From Edaphochlamys debaryana (lineage: Eukaryota > Chlorophyta > Chlorophyceae > Chlamydomonadales), in NCBI GenBank assembly GCA_016858145.1, contig JAEHOE010000031.1, positions 62,001 to 126,000 of the forward strand: a stretch of DNA of 64,000 nt, in the 5' to 3' direction. Below the pieces are notes generated by a model. It had not been told where the DNA came from and did not search any database. It was given only the letters and a program-made list of their open reading frames with translations. Positions within the stretch are counted from its first letter, which is position 1. Every line of letters begins with the position of its first letter. This document shows positions 11,801 through 23,164 of this stretch, piece after piece. The position numbers and the translations under genes are program-made.

Positions 11801-14800
11801 GTGCGCCGCACGCCTGGAGCCAACGCTTGAGGCCCAGCAGCCTCCACAGCGCATAGGCGCGGGCCTTGGGGTGGTACACGACCAAGCGGACACCCTCCAG
11901 CAGAGCAGCGCCCTTGCCGTCCTCAGGCTGCACCGACAGCGGCACGGTGTGTGCGTGCGCCGCGTGCTTAGGCTCCGCGACGTTGAAGAGGCGTTCAATA
12001 ACGGCATGAGAAAGAGTCGTGCTGTTGTAGGAACCGAGGGTGCTGAGACTGACGGGGATTCGGATGACCGGAAGGCTGGGCGCCGAGGCCTGGCCAGCCT
12101 TGCAAACCTGGCCAGCGGCTGAGGGTAGCTTGAGCGCGGCCTTGCGGGCGCGGGCAGTGTCAAGGGCAGGCTGAGCTGGACGCATTGCTGTTAAGCGGGA
12201 CTTGGCACCCGCCAGGGCCGCCCGAGCCGGCTTGGCAGCCTGGCGCTCAGGCGGCGCTGCATAGCCGGAGGCCAGCACGCTCTCTATCGCCCTCTGCCGC
12301 AGTTGGCCCCGCCCAGTGCGCGTGGGTGCTTCTTGGGGCTCTGGTGGAAGCTCTACTGCAGCCTCTGAACCCATAGACGGCTCCGTGGGCAGCAGAAAGT
12401 CAGGCTGCGGCTGCGGCGGTGAAGCCGGCTCGAGGGCAACGCTGAAGTCGCCCGGCGGCTGGAAGGCCACTCGGACCAGAGCGCCCTCCGTGACGCCCCG
12501 GGCCGCCATCCACCCGCATAGGCCCACAAGGCTCCAGACCGCCTTGCCGCTCTTGCCGCGAGCGGCTGATAGCGTCGCAGCCATCAAGCCGCCAGCGGTG
12601 CCGCAGCCCTCAGTGCCACCGGCTTCCCGCAGCGTCAGGGGCAGCGTCGGCGGCAGCGGCCCTGCGGTTTCCGCCGCGGAGGACGGCGGCGCCAGTCCCA
12701 CGTCCGCCAAGGCCGGGTGCAGGCGGAGGTAGCCCCCGGCCAGCATCTTGGCGGTCACGAGCACGCTGCACGCCAGGGGCTTGAGCAGCGTGGGCCCAGA
12801 GCCTGACCCTGCGCCCGCCGCCTCCGAATGCAGGTTAGGAAGGGGGTTAGGCGACGGGGCTGCTGCCGTGCCAATGTCGCTTTTTCCCAGCCGTACACCA
12901 CCTGGGGCTGGGGCTGTAGGTGATGCGATCCGGGATACAGAGCCGCCAAGTGTGGTGCGCGGTTTGGCGACGGCGTTGGGGTCAGGTGGCGCAGCTGCGA
13001 CGGTTGGCACGTTGGTCCGAGCTGGGGCTGCAAATGAGGCGGCGGGCAGCCGCTCTCGAGGAGACGAGCAGCGAGAAGTGCCGAGGGAGGGCACTGCAAC
13101 CAGGAGCTCTGCTGTCGTCGGCTTGGGGGGAGGCGACAGGTGCTTGGTCGATGCGGAGACGGCTGCGGCGCCACCCATCCGCCGCCGCTTGGCAGGCGGA
13201 ATTCGGTCGAACGTCTGGCTTGCCGCTCCTTCCGCGGCGGCGCTGGCGGCGCCTGGTTTGCGGTCCTCGTTATAACCCGGGGCAGTGGAGCCGGATGGAG
13301 GCGCCGCAGACCCTGCAGGCCGCAGCCGCAGACCGGGCGCGGCCCGAGAGGGGCTGGCTGTGCGGGGTAGCTGCGGGGACTGCGCCCCGAGCGGCTGGGG
13401 CTGCGGAGCGGGGTCCTGTGCGCCGACGGCAAGCGTGAAGTCCCCTGGTGGGCGAAAGGCCACGCGGACGACGGTGCCTTCCACCACCACCCCTCGGGAC
13501 GCCATCCAGCCGCCCAGGCCTAGCAGCTTGCACACGGCTTTGCCGCCGGGTGCTGGGGTGGTCGAGAGGGTGGCCTGCACAAAGCTCATCGCCCCGACGC
13601 CCGCCGCACCCCCGCTCCCTGCGTCCCTCAGCCGCACCCGCGGCAGGGCGCCAGCGCCCTCCAGCCCCGCGTCCGCTGCGAAGGCGCTGTGCACCCGCAG
13701 GAAACCGCCGCGGAGCATGGCGGCGGTGACCGTGATCGGGACAGTGAAGCCGCGCCCCAGGGGCTTGTCGGGCCCCGCACCAGAACCCTCGGAAGACCCG
13801 GCTCTTGAGATGACGAGTCCTCCGTCAGGAGAGGGCATGCGCCACATGAGCAGCTTCGTTGCTGCAAGAGGACATAGGAAGAATGGCGAACGTCAAGTAT
13901 TGTTACGTTGGTACCAAGCGCCTACAGGCGCCAAACGCCGCAAGTGCAGCGCCCTCCAGGCACCAGGGACCCACAAGGTGGTACTCACTGGCCATGTCGT
14001 GCGCCAGTCCCAGATGCTTGGCGAGTGGCCCGGCGCCCCGCAGGTGCCAGACGGTGGAGGTCTTGGCCAGGCGCAGCTCAGCCGCGCCACAGAGCTCCCC
14101 GCGTCCTGGTGCACAGGCCCGCACAGCAACCGGAGCCAGCTCGCCTCGTGCGGCGGCAGCGATGGCTTCAGCCGGGAATGCCTGTAGTGCGGTGGCCAAG
14201 TTGGGAGGTCTGAGGGAAGAGCCAACATGCCAGACACTCTTTCCGGGGACCCCCAAGGAATGCAAGCCTCACCGCATTCACGCAGACGGCGCTCAGGATC
14301 AGTTGGCGCCGGTGCCACCGCCCCGCGCCGCAGGTAACCGCCCCACGCGGCAGCCCTCGCAGCGGCGGGGCTGACGGGGCGGATGAGGCGACTCCAGCAG
14401 CGCCAGCAGCCTCCTGCCTAGTGATCGCATCGGGCGCTCGCGTGATGGGCCCCTCCACCGGCTGTAGCGAGCCCCCAGGTGCAGCCAGGGCGGCGGCAGG
14501 GACCCCTTCGGGCGCCTCGAGGCAGTTGGGTGGGCCCGCTGGCGCCCCCTCAGCGACACCCTCGGAAGACCCAGCTTTCGAGATGACCAGTCCTCCGTCA
14601 GGTGAAGGCATGCGCCACACGAGCAGTCTCGCTGCAAGGAACAGTGGAGGAGGCATCCTATTACGAGTACTAGTGCCAAACGAAAGCGTTGAGCGCTCGA
14701 CTGCCGCCGCTGCCAACACCAAGCAGCAACCCAGAAGTCACGCATTAGAACTCACCACCCGCGCCTTGCGCCAGTCCCAGATGCTTGGAGAGAGCCCCGG

Positions 14801-17091
14801 CGCCCTGCAGGCGCCAACCGCCGGAGGTCCAGGCCACGTGCACCTCCACTGCGTCACACAGCTCCCCGCCGCCCGGGGCGCGGGCCCGCACAGTCACGGG
14901 AAACGGCTGGCCTACTGCTGCTGCAGCAAGGGCGTCGGCTGGGAACGCCTGCGACGCAGTGGCGAAGTCAGGAGGTGTCAAGCACGAGTAAGCACATGCG
15001 TTGGCCAAACTGGGAGGTCTGACGGACTAGCCACCAGGCCGCTGAACGCCCATCGCCCAACAAGCTGGATTCGCGCCGGTTGGATAAGTTTCCCTGCCCT
15101 CAGCTACGAACAGGAAGACTCCAGGATTGCGAACCTCACCGCATTCACGCAGGCGCATCTCAGGCGCAGCTGGCGCCGGCTCCACGACCCCGTGCCACAG
15201 GGGACCGCTCCTTGGGGCAGCAGCCCTTGCAGCGGCTGGGGTGACGTCTGCTGCTGGGATGACGCGACTCCAGCAGCCCCAGCAGCGTCTGGCCCGGAAC
15301 CTACGTCCGACGCTCGCGTGGGCGGCCTTGACGTCGGCTGTGGCAAGCCCCCAGGTGCTTCAAGGGGAACGGCGGGGACCCGGCCGCGCGGCTCAGGTCG
15401 GCCGAGGCCTGGTGAGGAAGGTCTGCCGGTCCCCGCTGGCGTGAGGGACATGGCACCCGCCACAACGGCCACGGGCTCTGGCTTGGGAGCTAGGGGCCCG
15501 GGCGACTCCTGCACACCGCAGCCGCCCGCGCTGGCGGTAGCAGACGCACGGCTGCCGGCGCCGTGCGAGCCGTTGGTATCTCGCCCCCGCTGAGCGACGG
15601 CCCTGCGCCGCTTGGACAGCGGCACGTCCTCCACGTCCCCGCAGCTCCGCGGCAGTTGCAGGCTCCCGCTAACCAGGTCGTCACTGGCAGTGCCGGAGCC
15701 GGCGGCACCGGGACCAACGCCGGCAGGGCCGGCACCAGGACCGGCGGCGCCGGCGCCAGAGCCAGCGGCGCCGGCGCCAGAGCCGGCGGCGCCGGTACCA
15801 GAGCCGGCAGCGGCCTGAAGCTGACCCTCGGGTGAGCTCCGCTGCCTGGGTTGCAGCTGCGCCCACTGGCCCCTCGGGCCCTTCCGCCACCCCTCCACAT
15901 TGAAGTGGGTCGGTTCGCCATCGCTGCGGGCCCGGAAGGCAACCCAGTCGCCCTCCGTCATGTCCAGAGCCTGGGCCCCTTGGCGGAAGCCAGAGAGACA
16001 CGCCGACTGGTCGCACGCCTTCTGCAGGAGCTCCAGCTGCGGGAAGCAGTCAGGGGTGCAAAAATCTGGGTCACAGCTTGCTCTATGCTATGGCGGCAGC
16101 AGCGATGCAAGCTGCAAAGCGCTGAGCCGGGCACCATGAACCCACCTTGATGCACTCGGCCTGCTCGCCCGGCCCCAGGTACAACCGCAGCTGGCGCTTG
16201 TCCGTCAGCCCTTGCCAGACGTGCTGGAACACGCCGCCCTCCCTTGTCATAATCATCGGGACATGCAGGTGCAGCATCACGTCGCTGCGCGTCAGCTCCT
16301 TGCTGCGGCGGAGATCGCCGACCTTGCCGCCCGTCTCAAGCTCCGTCTCGCCAACCGCTCCCCGCTCTGCAGGGCCGGACATGGCCAGGGCAGGAGCCTT
16401 CAGCAGGGGCCAGCACGCAGCCTCTGCCGCCTGCTGGCCGCCAGCGTCCGGTAGCCAGCCCTGGCAAGGAACGGATTGCGCTTCCTGACATCAACAGCCG
16501 GCAGACCTGCTCGGCCCCATCTGCCGTTGACCCCTCGGCCTAAGCTTGCAGTTGACCAGCTTCGACTCACCCGCCCCAGGCGGCGGAGCGGCGACATAGG
16601 CCTGCCCGCTGGCGTTGTCCCGCCACAGCGCCACGTGCGTGGTGCCGGGGGGCAGTCGCATGCCCCGCAGCAGCGCATGTATGCCGTTGAGGCGCCACCT
16701 CCGGCAGCCTTTGCTCAGCTGCGCGTCGGGGCAGGGCGCGGGCCCGCCCGGCTGGCATGCGTGCAGGTTCAGGCCGCAGAAGCGGGCGCTGGGCGCCTTG
16801 GTGAAGAGGTGAGGGAAGGCCTGTGGTGGTAAGGGTGAAGGGTCGCGAGTACAGGGGGGGGGGGGGGGTAAGGGTGGTTGGGACAGGGCTCAGCGGGCAA
16901 GCGCACGCAGCCTCCTGATTACGGCGTGCCCTGCCGGGACTTTCTTCCCAGTCCTAGAACACCGGCGGCCTGCGGCGCACCTTCTCCACGGCCGCATCGC
17001 GGGGCCTCAGCTCCGCAAGGTACCAATGGACCATGCCACAGAAATGCGCGCCTTCCGGAACCCCCGGTGGGGCGCCAACCGGTGAGGCCAT
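8880..17091 (-). CDS. G2: full-length B3-like array / SET / SR / F protein
   Basis: Predicted 2,331-residue nuclear protein, ten exons in consistent phase: 17091-16981, 16820-16571, about 16423-16146, 16036-15140, 14948-14756, 14631-14273, 14181-13989, 13861-10506, 10390-9197 and 9044-8880. Order: A (1-120; PPGVPEGAHFCG, VALWRDN), B (about 165-260; KELTRSDV, EGDWVAFRAR), two extra A-type domains (about 495-590 and 680-775, each ending WRMPSPDGGLVIS), D twice (about 795-905 and 1123-1240), E (1360-1478), SET (1611-1925; GLFARAAIKPSWVLG, LVNDPRR, LLRDYGAEWW), an Arg-Ser-rich tail, and F (2180-2331; LRASDLSWGRLVFP). AKRRRM is a possible nuclear signal. The ATG is chosen because G3, G4, G5 and G6 place one at the same point, 6-14 codons before PPG-x-PE-like residues, just after a splice acceptor. 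The donor at 9196 is GC (GCAAGT). Only the third exon's acceptor is uncertain. DNA binding and methyl transfer are inferred from family features. Confidence 0.8.
15690..15825 (-). repeat. Coding minisatellite, about 18-bp units, in G2 linker
   Basis: Imperfect tandem units of about 18 bp encode repeats of the type GSGAGAA within the linker between domain B and the second A domain of G2. The reading frame is kept throughout, so length changes would alter only a flexible Gly/Ala linker. Confidence 0.8.
16855..16868 (+). repeat. Poly-G run in first intron of G2
   Basis: An uninterrupted run of about a dozen G lies inside the intron between the two halves of domain A in G2 (poly-C on the coding strand, upstream of the acceptor at 16821). 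It may serve as a polypyrimidine tract. The exact length may be a sequencing estimate. Confidence 0.8.
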
Positions 17092-18491
17092 CGCAGGGAC
17101 ACGCGCTGGCAAGCCTGGGGAGGCCAGTGCGGAGGAAGCAGCCGGCGACACCCGTGCCCCTTACGTATCAGGACACAACCTCTCGTGGGTTAGGGCTTGC
17201 GGCAAGGCCGTGCTCGGCGCGCAGATCCCGCGGCACTGGACATCCCATAACTAGGAAACGCAGAAGCTCGAGCCCATTGGGGCGTTCGCCGTCGCGCTGT
17301 GACAGCGCATTTGAAGGAAGCAGCTGAGCAGACGTGACTCCACCCGGAACCGTGTGGCTTGTCGTTAGGGAGGCTGAAAGGATAGCTGGCTGAGCTGTGC
17401 AACCTTCAGACAGGCGTTGAGTGCTCACACGACGCGACGACTTTGGACTCTGGAGCTTGACGCTCCAGTTCAGAAAAACGTGATGTGCTTGCTTATGTAT
17501 TGGCATGTGAGTGCAAATTTAGGACCAGGGCGGCGGCTGGTGCCCATCGCACGCTGCTCAGCACGCGCACTCGTCGTAGCCCCCAACGGTGAACCGCCTC
17601 TCCCCCCACATCACCTCAGCAGCAGGCAACGCCGAAACGGCGTGACCCAGCCATGGACATGCCAGGTGGCGAAGTGTCCGCAGAAGGCATCTATAGCAGC
17701 CTTTTAGACAAGATGCACAAGGGCGATGATGCGAGCTGACATGTCACGCGTCGCCCTCTCTCAGGGCACCCTCAGGCCTTCGCGTTGCCCTTCATAAAAT
17801 AGGGACTACTAGCGACCTCGAAGGTGTGCGAGGCGGCCTCAGACCGAAGGGCATGTTGCGCCAGCTGCCTACTTGCACAGACATCCCGAGCTGTCCGAAG
17901 CTGTCAACAAAGACTGCACCGTAAAGCAAGAAGCTACATCCATCACATCAATAGCACCCAGGGCCAAACGGTGGGCTTTGCAAGGATCGTGTGTTCGCCT
18001 GTGTTCGTGCCCATCATTCCGCTCTCGACCCCCGCCCGCCCCTCCCTCAACAAAGCCGGCTCCCGTCCACGCCCGCAAGCGGTGCATAGACGCCAACAGC
18101 GGATTAAAGCCCACAAAGCAATCCCTATTTCGCCCCCAACAGACCCAACCCAACCCCGCATGCTGGATCCTTCCTAGGGGCGCACGCGTGTGCTCCGCCC
18201 ACTTTCAGCCATTCTTGTACACCAGACACCTGACGCATTGGCGCCGTCCCCGAGCCTATACTCTCAGGCCTCAATGCTCACTGGACTCACATTTCCAAGT
18301 AGGTCCAAACAGGTGCTTTGAGTCAGGATGGCAGCCTGGCCTGTGCCCAAGGCCTCAGGTCCAAGGCCTTAGGTCCAAATATGTGCGTTGCAAAGCCCAA
18401 GCAACCGGAGGAAACGGTTCCATAAAATTTCCTAGTGGCCAAGCCTCCACTTCTTCCAAAGTTGTCTGCCTGTACTGCTCTAAGTAGCGCC
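17092..18491. other. Region between G2 5' end and G3 3' end
   Basis: About 1.4 kb with no convincing gene. It should contain the G2 promoter and 5' UTR (a splice acceptor lies about 35 bp before the G2 ATG, implying a 5' UTR intron) and the 3' UTR of G3, both on the minus strand. Short open frames here have no recognisable domains. No RNA gene was seen. Confidence 0.5.
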
Positions 18492-20978
18492 CTACAATGC
18501 CCTAAAGAGCTCCACCCGGAAGACAAAGCCGGACACTGCACCCGCCGCCACGGGCGACAGCAGCAGCGTGTCCTCCGGGGTCGCCTTCAGCGCCACAAAC
18601 AGCTCCCCCAGCCCGCGCAGCCGCAGACCGCCATCCGAGCACAGAGATGCCTCCACCTGTGGGCAGCGGCGACAACGAGGCCAGTCGGGTCAAAACGGCA
18701 AGACTCCCTGTGCAGGATCGCAAGAAGGCTTGGGGCAGGGCCCATGTCCCCGGGAGCCTTTTACACAAATCAGCTTGCCCTCCCCTCCCCACTTGCCTCC
18801 CACAGCTGCCGATCCCCCTTGGCTTTTGCCGCCGGGATGTCGCGCGTCTCAAGGTGGACGGCCGGGCCGGCACCACTCTGCAGGGCGGTCAGAAGCTCGT
18901 CCAGCAGGCTGCTGCTCCCGACCACCGGTGCCGGGAACACGAGCCGGCCCCAGCTGAGGTCCGAGGCCCTGAGCTGCCTGCCGCGCAGCTCCCAGTCCGC
19001 CGGCAGCGCTGGGGGTAGCTGCTTGGGCGGCTGCGTGGAGGGTGGTGGTGCAGCAGGTGGAGGAGGAGGCGGTACCGACGGCGGCAGCGCGGGATACCCA
19101 GCCGCTGTCGCGCCCTCGGCGGCCTGCCCTTGCCGGTCGGCCGAGGGCGGGCCTGCAGAGTGCTGTGCCAGGTCTCCGGGTCCCGGAGCATCTGTACTGT
19201 GTACCGGCTGCTCTGTGAGGCCGCTCTTCTGCTCGGGAGGCTGGCCGCTGCCATGTACGGCGCATGCCGCTCCGACGCCTCCAGAGAGCAAGCGTGCCCT
19301 CGCCAACTCCACCCTGAACTTGCGCCCCGCCGCAACGCCCGCTGCCACAGGCGACAGCAGCAGCGTGTCGCCGGGGGCCGCCTCGTAGGGCCCCTCCACC
19401 GCCTGGATCCCTGCGCCCGCGCGACTTGAGCGCTTGGCGAGCAAGCCGGCCGATGAGCCCATGCGCTGCGGTTGCCCGTCGGGCCCCCGCCGCCAGCCCT
19501 CCACGGTAAAGTGGGTCGGGTCGCCGTCACCACGGGGCCGGAACACCACCCAGTCGCCCTCCCGCACGCCCAGGGCCCGGGCCAGGCAAGGGAACTTGGT
19601 GAGGCGCACGGAGGCACGGCCCTCGCTGGGCGGACAAAGGTTCACCTGATGGTCAACGAGGGGTAGCACGTGAAAGGCATGCAGGGTTGCAGGCTCGGAA
19701 CATTCAGATGAAGGCCGTCGTGCGTGCGTTGCCCTTAGCTCAGTTAGAAAGGAGCCACCCTCACCGCGCAAAACACTTGCCCAGGGTGCCTGCTAGCACT
19801 CGCGCCCTGCACAGTCACCCCCACCCTCGCCCTCCACAACGCAACGCACCTCCATGCTCTTCCCCTCTCCATAGAAGACGTGCAGCCTCTCCCCACAGGG
19901 ATTCCGCTGCAGGAGCGAGTGGAAGACCCCGTGCTCCCGGCACATGGCCGCCGGCACGACCAGGTACTGTACCAAGTCTGAGCGAGTCACGGCCTTGCAG
20001 CGCCGAGGCTCGCCGACGCCGGCGGCCGCCGCAGCGACCGCCTCCTCCTCCTCCTCGGGACTGAGCTGTGGCGCCTGATGCGGAGGCCCGGACGCCAGGG
20101 CGCGTGGAGGCTGCGTGGGAGCTGAGGGCGGGGCTGCGGCCGTCTCCCGGCGGAGCTTGGGCGGGCTTTCCAGAGCCCCAGGTTCCTCCTCCTCGTCTTT
20201 CGATGAGCCTCCGTCATCCGACGAAACGTCGTTGTCTGAAGAGCTTTCGTCGTCAGACATGCTCTCCTCCGTACCTGCGGGGTGCGGAGTGCGCATTGAC
20301 GTCAGGGTGAGAAGCTTGGCTGCGACCGGGAGCGCGGGAGAGGGGAGCACGGAGTACACGCAAGCACCAAGTCACGAGGGCCCCAACCGCCCAGCACGAC
20401 TGCAGACCACCTCCAGCCCTCCACCGGCCCCCAGCCGTGCCCCCACCTGCCCCCACCCGGTGCTCACCGCCGCCAGCCTCGGTGGCAGTGAAGCCCACGT
20501 GGAACCGCCGAGCCGCGCCATCCCACCACACCGCCAGGCGATCTGTGCCGGCGGGCAGCTGCAGCTCGCGGACCGCGCGGCCCACGCCGCTGATGTACCA
20601 CTTGGAACCCGACCTGCTCAGCTTCGCGTTTGGGCACGGCACAGTGCCGCCACGTGGCAGGCAGACCGAGACTGACAGCGGGCGCGGCTCCACCTTTCAC
20701 TCGTTGGGCCTGTGGAGGCCCGGGAAGGCCTGGGGCGGGCCAGCGGGCCAGCAGGCACGCAAGTTACCTCGAAGCTTTACACGTCTGGGGACTTGATGTC
20801 CTCTCTCGTACACTCGCCCTCCCCACCATCGGCTGTTCCCTCCCGAGTCCCCGCTTACCGCCTCAACCAGGTTTATGAGGGGGCGCAGCAAGCTCTGGCA
20901 CCAAAACACCTGTCCCATGTACTGTGCGCCCTCTGGCACGCCTGGCGGCCGGGCGACTGCGCCGCGCACAGACGCCAT
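18492..20978 (-). CDS. G3: SET-less B3-like protein (A-B-F), chimeric
   Basis: Predicted 594-residue protein, five exons in phase: 20978-20859, 20693-20468, 20274-19850, 19645-18797 and 18656-18492. Domain A (1-115; PPGVPEGAQYMG, CPNAKLSRSGSKW) lacks the AFP-x-x-LF stretch that opens its second exon in paralogues. An acidic Ser/Asp/Glu linker follows, then B (about 208-307; KAVTRSDLVQYLVVP, EGDWVVFRPR, TVEGW). B is followed directly by an extra copy of the F-domain tail (about 343-371; GDTLLLSPVAAGV), a Pro-rich linker and a complete F (473-594). D, E, SET and the SR tail are absent. The last intron uses a GC donor (GAG/GCAAGT at 18796). Its 3' part is nearly identical to G2. The structure suggests a deletion or unequal-exchange product that stays open throughout; it could compete with full-length paralogues for DNA, which is inference. 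Confidence 0.8.
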
Positions 20979-23164
20979 CAGACCGGCTGGTCAGGCCGCG
21001 CCTGCGACGGCATGTGCATCACGGGGCAACCCAGCGTGTGTTACCATCAAAGGCTTAAGCCGTGACACAGGCGCCGTGGGACACCTGCCCAGCTGGCCGA
21101 GCGGGGCGAGCGGGGTTGGCCCGGGTCGGCCGTTGGGGTGAGTAGGGGCCCCGACCGGCCGGCCAGTGGTTGTGGTGGGCACGCCCTCGCCGAAAGCGAG
21201 TCGCGATAGCCTCCCTCAGCAAGAAGGTCGTGAGAGTTGAGGGTGCTATGCTGCGGGCGAGCTACACAGCGCCATGCGCAGTGCACAGAGCGGCGGCTCC
21301 AACCATAACCTCACTCACAGCAGCTTAAAGGTAGGTACTCGTCAGGTTCATGGCGATACCGCATGCAAACATGTGCGGTAGTGCGTTGATGACCGAATCC
21401 CGCGTTGTGCACCAGTTCACAGTTGTGTTGCTCCTACGGTAGAACAAGCCTCGTAGCGGATGTGTATTTGCAGCGACGGTAAAGCAACCCATGGCTCACA
21501 CGGATCACACCCTGCGATGCGCACTCAATGAAGCGCGCTGCGTGCTGTGTGCCAGTGGTGCTTCCCACACCAGGCCACAGCACGCAAGCCAAAGCTATGC
21601 TTTACACGTTGCGTAAGCCTTCGCAGTCAGGCCTACAGGTTTTAGGGTCGCCGGGCTCTCGCGATGACAGCAGGGGACGACGTGGGGGCTGCCAGGTGTG
21701 CGGCACGAACACGTCGGTCGCACGGCACCGCAGCTGACCCTTTCGCGATGGCGCCACGTCAAGTTTGGAGAGTAAAATTGGGTGTCTCCGGCAGTGCGCC
21801 CCAGCTTGACCGTGCGAACGACAGCTCGCCTTGGAAGCTCGTTTCGCAGCTCCCGAGCAAGCCGAAGCCTTGCCATATCATACGGCTATCATAGACGCCT
21901 GCTTGCAATGGGATCGGCAGCTCCTATCATGAACAGCGGCGGCATGCGCCCAGGTCCTGCTCACCCGTGCACACTTCTCGCTGCTTTGTACACTTTGTAA
22001 TCGAGGCTGTGGCTGCAGCAAGAGCAGGCGGGATAAGCGCTTGTCAACGGTCAGCATGCACGCGCTTCCTCAGCCTCGGCGGGCGCGAAGGAGCAAGCTC
22101 GCCGGCTAGTCTACAGGAAGCGTAAACCGGGGAGGAGGTAGGGCAGTCCTCGGCGCCTCGCCCGTGCGTGCTTCGGGAGCGTGCAAGCATCCCCCCGACC
22201 ATCCAGCGTTCCCCCAATCTCCCGCCCCTCCGTCGGCAAAGGTGAAGGCTCTGCAGTACGTGAACATAAAGATGTCGGTAGCTAGATTTCTTTTCGCTGG
22301 GTGCGCTTCTCGCTCCCTCCGTCTATGGCGGGCCGGGGGGGACAGAGGATGGCCGCTCCTTCCTAGTTCCTACTGACCCACGGCCGGTCCCCTCCCTCTC
22401 AACCCCCGGTAGGCTTGAGGTGCCCAAGGCTGTGGCGCATGGCCGCACGGTTCCTGTACGTGCCAATGTTGCAGCGGAATGCCATTGGCTGCCGCTGCCG
22501 GCCGCCGCGCAGCCGGGCGGGAGCGGGGGAGGTGCGGGGCCGCGTGTCGGCGTGCCGTGCCGCCAATGGACCGATCTGGGCGGCGGCAACTAGAGCTCAC
22601 TGCATTGCCGCCCGCAACCGCCGCCTCTACCTACTGCCTCTTTCGGCTAAAGCATTAAAAGCTCCTGGGAAGGCTGGGAACGCGCGGACGCAGTCGGCCC
22701 CCGCTTGCACCGCGGCCGCGGCCACGGCTAGGCTCCGCTCTGAGCCCGCTGACTCTGCAGAGCTCCGTCCAGCGACAGAACGCGCAAGCAGCTGGTGCCT
22801 TTGTGTGCAGTGGCTTGGCGGTGGAGGCGAGGCGAGGCAGGCCGAGGCGAGGCGCAGCGCGCACCTCTCCTCTCGCGGTGCGCGGCCTCCGCGCTCCCCC
22901 ACGCGCTCTTGGCAGCGCTGCTGTAGGCCGCAGGTGCGCGGGAGGGCTGAACTGCTGGGCGCCCCGTGAGCGGTGTAAGTCTCGTCTGCAGTTTGAATCT
23001 GGAGTGTCGCAGTGCCCTCCATCCCGCCCGTGACAACGTTCTCCCCCAGCTTTCCCCCCTCCCGGCCCTCGCCCTCTCCCCCTGCTTCCACCCCAACCCC
23101 TCCGCCTAACGGACTGTGTACGGCGCTAACCTACCTCTTGACTGCTGCAGGTACAGCGACTGTG
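20979..23164. other. Divergent promoter region between G3 (minus) and G4 (plus)
   Basis: About 2.2 kb separates the start codons of two genes pointing away from each other, so it should hold both promoters. Each start codon is preceded by a splice acceptor 16-24 bp upstream (ending 23148 for G4), which implies 5' UTR introns. The segment from about 21534 to 22975 is one copy of a 1.4-kb duplication whose other copy precedes G5. No long open frame is shared by both copies. Confidence 0.6.
21534..22975 (+). repeat. 1.4-kb direct repeat, copy 1 (upstream of G4)
   Basis: Long stretches nearly identical to 27104-28550, including a shared block around GATGGCGCCACGTCAAGTTT and one beginning ATGGCCGCACGGTTCCTGTA. 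Copies differ by substitutions and small indels that break every long frame. Each ends just before GT-donor-like bases and the intron leading to the ATG exon, so the repeat probably carries promoter plus 5' UTR exon. Confidence 0.85.

Noticed and set aside
16855..16868. Poly-G run as a G-quadruplex or frameshift site
   Set aside because: It lies in an intron, so there is no coding frameshift, and a single G run without spaced partners is weak evidence for a quadruplex.
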